Positions 45,731-57,200 of a stretch of DNA of 64,000 nt are shown piece after piece. Made by a program: the position numbers and the translations under genes. The notes beneath the pieces are model-generated. The model ran no database searches. It had not been told where the DNA came from and saw only the letters and a program-made list of their open reading frames with translations. Where the stretch lies: positions 173,175,955-173,239,954 of the forward strand of contig CM051462.1 in NCBI GenBank assembly GCA_028095005.1. Reading direction: 5' to 3'. Source of the DNA: Rhynchospora pubera. Taxonomy: Eukaryota > Streptophyta > Magnoliopsida > Poales > Cyperaceae. Position 1 is the stretch's first letter; each line of letters opens with the position of its first letter.

Positions 45731-47450
45731 TGATCGAGGTATAAACCTAGGTCAAACAAAAATAACCTTGTTTACTCGACTAGACGTTCGTAGTAAAGCA
45801 AAGGTGTCGATCCCACAGAGATGGTGATGAATACTAATCCTATTTGTTCGCTAAAGCTAGACAATAAAAGTTTAGAAACGAATTGGTGCTACAAACTAAA
45901 AGGCGAAATGAAAAAGATGCAAGTGCAGGAATGAAAGTGATGAAAAATAGTTTAAAAGAATATTTTTGGGATTTTAAAGGGTTTAAAATATGATAATAAA
46001 TGTGCCTTAGGGTTCGATTTCACCTAGATCTGGTCACAGAGTCACAAGACTTAGCACTGTCGTATTCAGCCTTGCTAATTCGGTCCGAATGGTGGACTGA
46101 ATTCCACTGTGTAAATGCTGTGGTTTACTCTTTTGTTGATTTATTCAAGCCAAAGGTCCATCTAGCCAAACCTAACTCCCTAACCCTCCGCTTTCGCCTA
46201 TTGGGTACGGTATTTGGAATGGGATCTAGTGTTAAACAACCTTCATCGAGTGCATTGCACCCCCAACTTTCGTTGTTCGGTGGACCTACTCGAGTTTACC
46301 AATGATTTTCTGCGAGATATCTAACCTAGACTTTCGCCTAACTAGAAGTGTTTACTTTTGGTTACTAACTGGTCGACTTTCGCCATTGACCTACCTCGAA
46401 ATACTAGTGAAAGGTTCAGTTATTATAATGAGTTGATGTCTCAAACAAGTGCGGCCGTACACAAGCAGAGCAACACAAGTAATAATAAACACAAAACACG
46501 AGCAAATCAATAAAACTCCCAAAGGTAATTGGCTTCGTCCATCAACAAGACAAGCAAACCAAGCAAACCAAATTCTAGGCTACATCTATCCCTAAAGCAA
46601 CAAAGATCTAACCTATCATGCTAATAAAACAAGATACAAACTCCAAGACAAGAATAAATAAGAGAAAAGGAAGAGATACAACAATATCCAGGTTTACTCC
46701 TATTTGAATCAAGTCCGAAGCCGTGGTTGGGTTGAATCTAACGCTGCCGCGCCTAGAATTGCTCCCCAATCGCTGCCATGGTCGAGTGATGGTGGAGAGG
46801 TGGTGGAAATCCCACGCCTTTCGGCGTGAGAACGGTGCTGAGAGGTGGAAGATTGGTGGCTGCTGATGGATAATGGTGGATTCCCCTTCCTCAAGCAAGA
46901 ATAAACTTAATATAGACTCCTCTCTGGCCCCTTGACAGGTTGGGGACGTTTTCCCTTGATTTAGGCCGAAATTGGGGTCTTTCCATAAGAGAAAACGCCT
47001 CAGGAATACAGCTGGAAACCTTCCCTGTATAGCAATTCGGACCGAATTCCAGACAATTCGGTCCGAATTAGCTTCTCTGTAATTTTCTGTGACGCAATTC
47101 GGTCCGAATTGATGCCAATTCGGTCCGAATTCCTGTGCCAGCATTGCGCACCAATAGTATTTTGAGCATAATTTCTTCATCCGGGCTCCGATTGAGGTGA
47201 TTCAAAGATCGCCGGAAAGCTTACAATGAGCTCTACAATGCTATTGCTTCCATTTAGCTATTTGATTCTCTTAAATCTACCATTTTATGCAATGATTATG
47301 CGTGATCCACCAAATTCCTACAAGACAAGTCAAATTCCACGGCAGTATCCAATCTTGCCAAACAAATAGAAAAACAAGATAATATCACGGTTTTAGTCAC
47401 AATTTTGATGTAAAGTCTGGCCAAAATATCAGTATAAATACGAGATATCA
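45731..47450 (-). repeat. LTR type A' (3' LTR of E2)
   Basis: 1720 bp, inverted near-identical copy of LTR A. Palindromes at 47034, 47055, 47096 and 47117. A fifth palindrome site present in LTR A (40611-40637) is partly destroyed here (46077-46110). Confidence 0.93.
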
Positions 47451-47465
47451 AATCCCCCCAAACTT

Positions 47466-48994
47466 AAAACTTGCTTGTCCTCAAGCAAAACTCTAAACTT
47501 AGAAGAAATGACAAGACTTAGACTTACGATCGAAATTGAAATTGGAGTTAGGAATTTAATTTAGTGCACAGTTCAGTTTGATTTCGATTCACGCTTTTCG
47601 AGAAATGCTCAATTGGGGTTCTCAAACTAAGGTCAAATCGTTTTGATTCTGTTCAGGCAACTCTCGGTCCTAAGGAAACCTTCACCGAGGGCTAAGGGTC
47701 CTAGCTTCTATTCATTTAATCACAATGCAAACCCGAGCTTATTCACCCGTTCATTCCCATGACCCGAAAGGTTTTGCAAAAGAATTTTTGTTCTAATTAG
47801 AAATCTTATAGTGGCTCCCTTCTCAAAACAATTTTCGAACTTTCACCAATTTTTGATTCTGCAAGTCGAGTCGTGGGGCTTTGCACCCTAGAGGATTAAG
47901 CGCGAGTCATTGACTTCGAGTGAGCTACTGGCACATGTCGCACCAGTGGGTTTGGTCTAGTTTCTTTTGCAATTTATTTGCTACGGTCCACTATGAGACT
48001 AGCAGGGACTACCCAATCGTCCTCGAGAGCTTTGAGGTATCGATTCCTGACAGCCCGCAACTAGCCCCACCCTCCAAGCTTAGCTACTGGCACATGTCGC
48101 ACCAGGGAGGTCGGTCCGGTTTTTACACAATTTTTGCTACTAGCTCCGCCCCCAGAGTTTGTGGTTAAGTTGGTGTAAAGAAGTCTCATCGCTCCTCGTT
48201 TTCACAACTATTTTAAATTGTCCAATTTGAGGTTGCTTGTTGGTGATTCAAGCCTTAAAGCAATTTCATTCACGAGACAGGGTTCACTTTGCAATTTCTA
48301 AGGATAACAAAGTCTTTCTTCAAAATCAAGCGGTTTCACAAGTCCGTTCACTCGGCGAAAGTTTTCAGTTTTGACTAACTCATGTTCAAATGATTCTTAA
48401 GCAACCATGTTTTGGACCCAAAAGCACTTAGTTTCGAAATCCCTCGGCCCATTGGTACTCAAACAAACCCAAAATGCCTTAACAACTAGAGTTTTCGAAA
48501 TCCAAATCAAGATTTTTAGAAAAGAAGTTAAACACTGAGTTTTTGCAATGAATCAGTATCAAGAAGAGCTTAGCTATGCTTAAAATCAAGTTCTTAACCC
48601 TCAGAAACAGTTTAAAAAATGATCGTGACTCACTTCAGAGAAAACAAGGAAGAATTCGGACCGAATTCAGATGAATTCGGACCGAATTGGACGTTCTGTT
48701 AAAATTCAGCTTAGCAATTCGGACCGAATTCATCTGAATTCGGACCGAATTCGAGGTTCTGTCCAAAAATTTCTCAACACGCACAGGAATTCGGTCCGAA
48801 TTCAGAGCAATTCGGTCCGAATTAAGGTTTCTGATTTGCGAAAATTTTTCAGAAAACAAGCAATTTGACGAATTTTTCAAGAGAATAAGGGCTTGTTTCG
48901 TTTTTCCTCCCCCCCCCCCAAACTTAAATAAGGCATTGTCCCCAATGCAACACAGAGAAAAATAAAATAGGAGGGAAAAAGGAAACCAACCGGA
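47466..48994 (-). other. Non-coding 3' interior of E2
   Basis: Between ORF-1 and the polypurine tract. Holds six perfect palindromes in three doublets (48653-48823) and a duplicated block containing AGCTACTGGCACATGTCGCA (47923 and 48082) with ~160-bp spacing. No ORF of note. A run of C (48908-48918; G on the element strand) marks a second polypurine-like tract just downstream of ORF-1. Confidence 0.7.
48653..48823. repeat. Six phased palindromes in E2 3' interior
   Basis: Starts at 48653, 48674, 48716, 48737, 48788 and 48809. Doublet pitch is 21 bp each time; gaps between doublets are 42 and 51 bp from the last to the next start. Confidence 0.95.
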
Positions 48995-50497
48995 TCAGAA
49001 GAAAGAGAAATCATGCCCGCCTGAGGTGCGCGCGGGCTCATCATCCGAGTAGTGAGGAGGGTTGGTGAAGATGTCGTAGGGGTCGATGTCTTGCTCTGGA
49101 TAGTACGGCTGCGGAGCATTGTCTTGCCAATAGCCGTGCTCGTAGCGGAAATTCCATTCGGCTTGGTTTTGTTCGATGACATCAACACGCTCGTTGAGAC
49201 GAGCGATTCCCTCGGCATTTTCTGCTGCTAGGCGTCTTGCCTCACGTGCATCCTCTCTAGTGGAGATAGAGAGGTTCATGAATTGAGAGAACCAAGCCGG
49301 TTGGTCCTGAGGCATGCCGTGTGGATGGGGCATTTGCGGTGCAGCTTGCGGTTCTTCCTCCATGGGCATGGGCCCTTGTGCTGCGGCTTGATCTGCCGGT
49401 ATTTGGTGGGGTGGGAGGAGCCAAGTTTCAGGCCGGTAATCAACCGGCGCGACATAGGGTAAATCGAGGTCGGGGCGACCTTCCATTTGCAACTTGTATT
49501 GTATATCCCCGTCCTCCCTCACTATTCTTATGAAATGGACATCCGAGAACCATTTCAAATTCATGAGACGGGGTCCAGAACAAGTCTCCGTGGTATTAAT
49601 CTCAATCCCCTTTTCTTTAGCAATCAAAGTAACATACGCCCCCATTGTAATGCTCCCTCCCGTTCTTCCCTTATCTCTTACGTTTCCCCAATGCATCGCC
49701 ATTATCATGGAGAGATATGGCTTGACAGGGTTTGGCCTCAACATGTGGTCGATCAACCGACCCTCATCATCATTCAATTGATTAGAAGACTCACCTCGTG
49801 CAAAAATTGTTTGGGCTAGAACCCTCTGTAGGATGCGGATGGAGGGGTGTTGGATGAACCGTGCTTTGTATCGCAGCGGCAGTTGCTGCCCGGTGATTGC
49901 CTTCCACAAGTCCATCTTGCCGTGAGGCCATTCGTTTCGGTAGAGAGGGGCCTCGTCCACGGAGTCGGCATCGAACCCCATGATAACATCCAATTCATCG
50001 GAGAAAATGCGGTGGGTCTCATTTGAGAGTCGGAACTTGATGTAATTGCATTTCTCCGTCTCATCGTACTTGAGCCTTAGAGAGGAGAGGAACTCAAGAG
50101 TCGGAAGGCGATAGGTTTGGAAGTTGTGGTGCCAAAATTTTGTGCTAAAGCCAATAGAGCCAGTGAGTTGCACCAAGTCTTCGGCCACACCCAATGTCTC
50201 TAAGGTGTTGAGACAGACGAGACGGGTGTTTTCAATGGCCCGGTCAAGTAGAGCTTGGAGGTAATGGAGCATGCGGCGGGTGGGGATGGAGAAACCGAGT
50301 TGCCGCTCTAGAGGCCGTGCCTCTGGGTCATAGTGGCTATTCTCGTCCTCCGGGTCGGAGTCGTAATCGACTTGGAGAGAGGGGCGCGGCTTGGGTTGCT
50401 TGGATGGGGTGCGGCGGGAGGACTCACCTTGGGCTTGTTTCCTCTTGCCTTTGTCCTTCCCGGAGCCGGATGAACCGCGGGTGACTCGGCCCGACAT
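48995..50497 (-). CDS. Athila ORF-1 family protein (env-position ORF), 500 aa
   Basis: Intact 500-codon ORF downstream of pol, the place of the env-like gene in Athila elements. The N-terminus is very basic and low-complexity (KDKGKRKQAQ ... PSKQPKP). The core has features of the plant retrotransposon ORF-1 (Athila) family, such as LGFSIPTRRMLHYLQ, FWHHNFQTYRLPTLEFLSSL, FRLSNETHRIFSDELDVIMG and GSITMGAYVTLIA. The C-terminus is Pro/Gln/Asp-rich with a helical segment (REARRLAAENAEGIARLNER). I see no signal peptide or membrane helix, so an envelope role is not supported. Its function is unknown. Confidence 0.88.
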   Translation of the reverse strand: MSGRVTRGSSGSGKDKGKRKQAQGESSRRTPSKQPKPRPSLQVDYDSDPEDENSHYDPEARPLERQLGFSIPTRRMLHYLQALLDRAIENTRLVCLNTLETLGVAEDLVQLTGSIGFSTKFWHHNFQTYRLPTLEFLSSLRLKYDETEKCNYIKFRLSNETHRIFSDELDVIMGFDADSVDEAPLYRNEWPHGKMDLWKAITGQQLPLRYKARFIQHPSIRILQRVLAQTIFARGESSNQLNDDEGRLIDHMLRPNPVKPYLSMIMAMHWGNVRDKGRTGGSITMGAYVTLIAKEKGIEINTTETCSGPRLMNLKWFSDVHFIRIVREDGDIQYKLQMEGRPDLDLPYVAPVDYRPETWLLPPHQIPADQAAAQGPMPMEEEPQAAPQMPHPHGMPQDQPAWFSQFMNLSISTREDAREARRLAAENAEGIARLNERVDVIEQNQAEWNFRYEHGYWQDNAPQPYYPEQDIDPYDIFTNPPHYSDDEPARTSGGHDFSFF

Positions 50498-50799
50498 GTT
50501 GTATTGAGGTTGGGAGGTGCAAACGGGTCAAGCGGGTCGGCTTTGTTAGGGTTGAAAGAGAGAGAGATAGGGGGAGTGAAGGGTACCACGAGAGAGAGAG
50601 TGAAGAGGAGAGGAGAAAGGTGGTCCGATCTAGCGGAGCGGGTGGGTGTAGGGGTGGCGCGGCTAGGAGGAGCGGCGGCCGAGAGAGAGGTTTTAGGAGG
50701 AGTGGGTTTTTGGTTTGTGTTGGGTTCGGTCGAATGGGAGAGAAGGAGGGGACGAAGGGAGAAAAGAGGGGGGGAACGGGTCGGGTCTGGGTCGGATCC

Positions 50800-50834
<35 letters not shown>

Positions 50835-51255
50835 GGCCTGGGCTCCTGGGCTTGCCTTTGTTTGTTGTTGGGCCCCCCCAAACTTGAATTTTCCATTGTC
50901 CTCAATGGTATTCTAGGGCTGTCCTTAATGAATTTTCCAAACTTCGATTCGGACTGGATTCCATGGGATTCGGGCCGAATTCACCCCCTTCTCTGAAAAT
51001 CAGAAAATAAGATTGGCATTAATTTCGGATGTCTTGGCAGGAAACCCAAACTAAATAAGTGTACTATATTAAGCGTTAGAGCAAAAAGATAAATAAGAGA
51101 TAAACGTTAGCGTTAGAGAAATCTAATAAATAATTTAAGATGTGAAGAAATTTGAAATAATGAAATTAAAACAAAGAGAGAGAAAGTGAGAGAAAATCTT
51201 GGGTTGCCTCCCAAGTAGCGCTTCTTTAAGGTCATTAGCTTGACCCTTAGTCGAC
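50498..51255 (-). other. Pol to ORF-1 intergenic region of E2
   Basis: Contains a long T-run on the plus strand (50804-50833), a purine-rich leader for ORF-1, a degenerate palindrome doublet (50946 and 50967, again 21 bp apart) and the conserved hairpin (51198-51215). ORFs on the plus strand here are shadows of low-complexity sequence. Confidence 0.6.
51198..51215 (-). other. Conserved hairpin CTTGGGAGGCAACCCAAG after pol of E2
   Basis: Identical in 18 of 18 bases to the hairpin after the E1 ORF, again preceded by AGCGCT; 40 bp downstream of the pol stop. Confidence 0.85.
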
Positions 51256-54200
51256 TCAAAATTCGGGTGGATCGAGAAGCGAAACGACTCTTGCTTCTCC
51301 TATTTCGTGATTGGCGATGTAGTGCTTCAGGCGCTGTCCGTTGACCTTGAAAGGTTCGCAATTCTTGTCGCATATGTCCACCGCTCCAAAAGGATAAACT
51401 TTCGCGACTCGGAATGGTCCGGACCATCTTGATTTGAGCTTTCCAGGGAAGAGCTTGAGTCTCGAATTGAATAGCAACACTAGATCGCCTTCTTTGAATT
51501 CCCGCCTTGAGATATTCCTATCATGCAACAACTTCGTTTTTTCTTTATACAACTTTGCATTTTCATAGGAATGGAAACGTACCTCATCTAGCTCATGTAA
51601 GTCCAGGATTCTCTTTTGGCCTGCTGCATGCAAGTCCATATTGAGGGTACGGATCGCCCAAAGCGCTTTGTGCTCGATCTCAACCGGTAAGTGGCAGGGC
51701 TTGCCATACACCAATTTGAAAGGGCTCATGCCGATCGGGGTTTTGAAAGCGGTTCTGTATGCCCAAAGTGCATCGTCGAGCTTCATGGCCCAATCCTTTC
51801 GTGTTCGCGTCACCGTCTTTTCGAGAATGCTCTTGATCTCACGGTTTGAAATTTCGACTTGACCACTCGTTTGCGGGTGGTAGGGAGTTGCCACCTTGTG
51901 TGTAACCCCGTGTCTCTTTAAGAGGTTGTCGAATTGACGGTTGATGAAGTGCTTGCCTCCATCGCTTATCACGGCCCTGGGGACACCAAAACGAGGAAAA
52001 ATTATCCTTGAAAAGAGTTTAATTACCGCTTTTGAGTCGGCTGCCTTGCATGCGATCGCCTCGACCCATTTGGATACGTAGTCCACCGCCACCAAGATGT
52101 ACTCATTTCCGTAGGAGGAAGGGAAGGGTCCCATAAAGTCGACGCCCCAAACGTCAAAGACTTCCACCTCTTGAATCGGGTTGAGAGGCATCTCGCTCCG
52201 CTTGGATATGTTTCCCGTCCTTTGACACTGATCACAAGACAAAACAAAGGAACGAGCATCTTTAAACAAAGTGGGCCAGTAGAGACCAGATTGCAATACC
52301 TTAGCGGCCGTCTTGGAGAAAGAGGCATGTCCGCCATAAGCTGAGGAATGGCAGTGAGCGAGAACGGGTCGGACTTCCTCGTAAGGAATGCATCTGCGGT
52401 AGACATCATCGATGCCCAACTTGAACAGGTAGGGCTCCTCCCAAAAATAGTACTTGGAGTCCGATTTGAGCTTCTTTCTTTGTTGGTAAGTCATTTCGGG
52501 AGGCAGCGCACCGCTAGCCAAGTAATTGGCCAAATCTGCGTACCAGGGTGCCCTGAATTCGGACCGAATTGGCTGGAATTCGGTCCGAATTCCAGGCTGA
52601 GAAATCCTGTCGGCAGCTCCAGAGGAAGGAATTCGGTCCGAATTAGGTGGAATTCGGTCCGAATTCTGGCATGAGAAAATTTCTGAAAATCCAGAGGCTT
52701 CAATTCGGTCCGAATTAGGGGGAATTCGGTCCGAATTACAATGAATCATCATCAGATGTTCGTCTGGGAACGATTCGTTGATCGGTAGCTCTTTCCCTTC
52801 GCTATTTTCAACATGTAATCGCGACAAATGGTCGGCCACCGAGTTTTCTGAGCCCTTTTTGTCCCTTATTTCGAGGTCAAATTCTTGAAGGAGTAGAATC
52901 CACCTTATTAGCCTCGGTTTCGCATCCTTTTTGCCCAAAAGATAACGGATTGCAGCATGGTCTGTGAACACTATCACTTTTGACCCCACAAGGTAGGATC
53001 TGAATTTGTCGAGGGCAAAGACGATGGCAAGCAACTCCTTCTCCGTGGTGGTATAGTTCAGTTGAGCTGGGTCGAGCACCTTGCTCGCGTAGTAAATCGC
53101 CACGGGTTTCTTGTCTCGCCTCTGACCGAGAACGGCTCCCACCGCATAATCACTGGCGTCACACATGAGCTCAAAAGGCATGGACCAGTCCGGAGGTTGC
53201 AAAATTGGTGCGGTGATAAGAGCTTTCTTCAGTTCCTGAAAAGCATGGAGACAATCATCATTGACAACAAAATCGATATCTTTTATCAATAGATTAGTGA
53301 GAGGTTTAGCAATTTTTGAGAAATCTTTGATAAAGCGACGGTAGAAGCCGGCATGTCCCAAGAAACTTCGCACGTCCTTTACGTTGGATGGCATTCCGAG
53401 CTTCTCGATCACTTGAACTTTCGCTTTGTCGACCTCGATTCCGTTTGCCGTGACCACGTGTCCCAGCACGACTCCCGTCTGTACCATGAAATGGCATTTT
53501 TCCCAATTCAAGACAAGATTGACTTCTTCACAACGCTGCAAAACTTTAGAGAGGTTAGTCAAACAAACGTCAAACGAAGTACCATAGACGGAAAAATCGT
53601 CCATGAATACCTCCATAACATTTTCAATCAAATCAGAAAATATGGCCATCATGGCACGTTGGAAAGTTGCTGGTGCATTGCACAGCCCAAAAGGCATTCT
53701 CCTATAAGCAAATGTACCGTATGGACAAGTGAATGTGGTCTTTTCTTGGTCATCAGGGTGGATGGGTATTTGGAAGAAACCAGAATAACCATCTAGGTAG
53801 CAAAAATAAGAGTGAGAAGCAAGTCTTTCGAGAAGTTGGTCGATGAATGGCAAGGGAAAATGATCCTTGCGAGTGGCAGCATTGAGTTTACGGTAGTCGA
53901 TGCACATGCGCCATCCCGTCACCACTCGGGTTTGGATCAGCTCGTTTTTCTCATTTTTCACCACGGTCGTCCCGCCCTTCTTTGGAACGACATGGACTGG
54001 GCTGACCCACTTGCTGTCCGAGATCGGGTAGATAACTCCAGCATCGAGGAGCTTGAGAATCTCCTTTTTAACAACCTCTTTCAGGTTGGGGTTAAGCCTC
54101 CTTTGAGCCTCGATGGTTGGTTTGTGGTCGTCTTCCATCAAGATGCGATGTGTGCAGAAGGATGGATGGATGCCTTTCAAGTCCCCAATCGAGTACCCGA

Positions 54201-57200
54201 TCGCCTTTCGATGTGCTTTTAGTTCCTCCAAAAGCTTTCCTGTTTGCTCATCATCCAAAGCAGCGTTAATAATAACAGGGTAGGTTTGATTTGGTCCGAG
54301 AAACTCATACCTTAAAGTGTCGGGCAGGGGCTTTAATTCGACTTGAGGTGGCTGAACAGGGGCTGGAATTCGGTCCGAATCAGGAGGAATTCGGTCCGAA
54401 TTCTCACAGGAGTAAATTTCAGGAATTCCAGAGCCATCAATTCGGTCCGAATTGGGTGGAATTCGGTCCGAATTGATGGTGTTTTGTGAATATGGCTCTT
54501 CTGTCGCCTCTCCAATCGATTCCTCCACCGCTATTACTTCTTGTATTTCGCTGAGGAACTCGTGGTAAGTCGCGAGAGCATCAAGGTATCGGTCTTCGAG
54601 TCGCTTTTCGATCGGAATCTCCTCCACATCGATTTGGTAGCAAGACTCGAGCTGGTTTGAGCATTTCATAGCTTGGTCGATGGAGTATTCCCATTGCTCA
54701 CCACCGACTCTCACCAGAATGGTCCCGTCTCTTATGTCCATCAAGATACCTGCAGTTCTAAGGAAGGGGCGTCCCAAAATGATGGGAACATTCTCGTCTT
54801 CCTCCATGTCCATTATCACAAAATCACCAGGTACAAAGAATTTACCGAGCTTGACTGGGATGTCCTCGATCTCACCAATGGGCAGTCGGATTGACGAATC
54901 TGCGAGTTTGAGAGTGGTGTTTGAAGGTTTCAATCTCCCGATGCCGATCCGGTCGAACACGGATTTGGGCATCAAACTCACGCTTGCCCCGTTGTCACAC
55001 AGGGCCCTTTTGATCTGAGCTCCGCCAATAGTGCACGGTATGGTGAATCTGCCCGGATCGTCCATCTTAACGGGCATCTTCTTTTGAATCACCATGTTGC
55101 AATGCTCTGTAATCCCTGCACTTTTGAACTTTTCTAAAAGAAATTTGTGAGTAATCAGATCTTTTAAGAATTTGGCATAAGAGGGAATCTGAGTAATTGC
55201 ATCAGTGAAAGGAATGGTGATTCTCAAACCTCTAATCACCTCTAAGAACCTTTTAAACTGCTCGTTTACCTTTGCTTTGGCCAATCTTTGAGGAAATGGG
55301 GCCTTTATGCGTTGATCGGGAGCCTTCAGCAGTGGATTTGGGGCAGATGTACGTTTGGCCCCTTCGAATTCGGTCCGAATTGGCTCCGATTCGGTCCGAA
55401 TTAGAGGTTCTGGAATTTGCTGCGCTCCAATTCGGACCGAATTAGATGGGATTCGGTCCGAATTCGCTTCAGGTCCAGCTGCAGATGCGACCTTCGGCTG
55501 GACTTCTTTGGGCATAGGTGGGTCCTTGTATTGGGTGCCACTCCTGAGCGTGTGCACTGCGTTGATCTCCGCGCGAGGGTTTGGCTCGGGTTGACTTGGG
55601 AGCTTCCCTTGTTCGCGAGTGTTTTGAGATGCAAAGAACCCCTCGATCATCTTTTCCACTCGCGAGGCGGCTCCGGCTTCTTTTTGGAGTTTGGCCATTC
55701 CATCAAGGAGCTTCTCATTTAAGGCATTTTGAGTTTCAACAAAGTGTTCGAGCTCAGGTGTAACATAGGGTTTTCTTTGAAAATTCTGCCCTCGATCGTT
55801 GTTGAGCAAGGGACCTCGATTTTGATTCGGTTGAGGTGGATTTCCAGGACGGTTGTTGTATATCCTCCTCGGGATAAACCCGCGGTTTTGGAAGTTGCCT
55901 TGGTTACCACCTGTCTCATTATTCCCATTGACTCCTTGGTACCAGTTACGGACGTCCTCAAAGGAATTGACTTCCTCTGGTGCGGGATCTCCGTACTGGA
56001 GAGGGCAATCTGGAGATTTGTGCCCTTCCTCCCCACACACTCCGCACTCTTTCGAGAGCAAGTGAGTGCCACTAATCGATTGCATCTTAGCAAGCTCGGC
56101 TTCCAGATAAGCGATCCTATCTCGAGTGTCTTGGACTTCCTTAACCTCGTGTCGAATTGGGTTGCCTCTCGACGGGTTAGGTGCCGGCCAATTGTAGTGC
56201 AACGCGCATCTCTCAATGGCTGCACGTGCTTGCTCCGCATCGAGCTGCGTGAAACTTCCACCTGAAAGAGCATCAACATTCACTTTAATACCATCATAAA
56301 GACCGTTATAGAATGAATGGATGGTCAACCAATCCTGAATTCCATGGTTAGGACAAGAGTTCTCTAGGTCTCTAAACCTTTCCCAAGCTTCCCTATACGA
56401 TTCATCACCCCTTTGTTTGAAATTTGTGATTTCCCTCCTAATTTCAAAGGCTCTTTTTGCTGGAAAATACCGTTCAAGGAAAATACTAGCCATGGCTTCC
56501 CAACTATCTATTGACCCTCTTTTCAGTGTATTGTACCATTTTTTTGCCTTATCCCTAAGAGAAAAATGAAACAAGAGAAGTCTGATAGAATCCGGGGAAA
56601 CCCCGTTGAATTTCAACAATTTTGTGCAATCAAGAAAAGCTTGTAAATGTGCATGTGGGTCCTCTTGGTCAGCCCCATAAAATTGGTTTTGTTGCACGAG
56701 CGCGACATGCGCAGGGTTGATCTGCATGTTATTTGCGGCGATTCCTCTAATAACAATCGGTCCATCCACGTCTTGGACTCGAGGGGCAGAGTGCTCGCGA
56801 AGAGTTTTGTGTGGCCCCTGAGCTTCGTCGGGATTAACCGGTGCTCCATGGATGCTACCGCCGTCATTGAAATTTCCATTGCGCTCTTCCTCGAAGACGA
56901 GTCGCTCTTGCTCGAGGGCGAGTCGTTCTTGGAGAATCCTTTGCTGTGTGGCCTCTAACTCAAGGCGTAGAGCCTCAAGTTGCCTAGCTTCATCAGTTCG
57001 ATCGGCCATTGGAACGCTTGTTCCTTCGCCCGTCTGCAGATTCTGCAGGAATTCGGTCCGAATAGGATGGAATTCGGACCGAATTGGACTCTCTGGAATT
57101 TGCTGAGTCTCGATTCGGACCGGATTGGGCGGAATTCGGTCCGAATTCGGTGCTGGTTGTTGTTGCTTCTTCCCCTTGCGAGCAGCGGCTTGCGTTGTGC

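Noticed and set aside
48995..50497. Functional envelope protein in E2
   Set aside because: No signal peptide, transmembrane helix or glycoprotein features are visible; the ORF matches the Athila ORF-1 type, whose role is unknown.
50504..50916. Overlapping plus-strand ORFs of 98-127 codons opposite the ORF-1 start
   Set aside because: Gly/Arg/Phe low-complexity readings of a purine-rich and T-run region; shadow of the ORF-1 leader.
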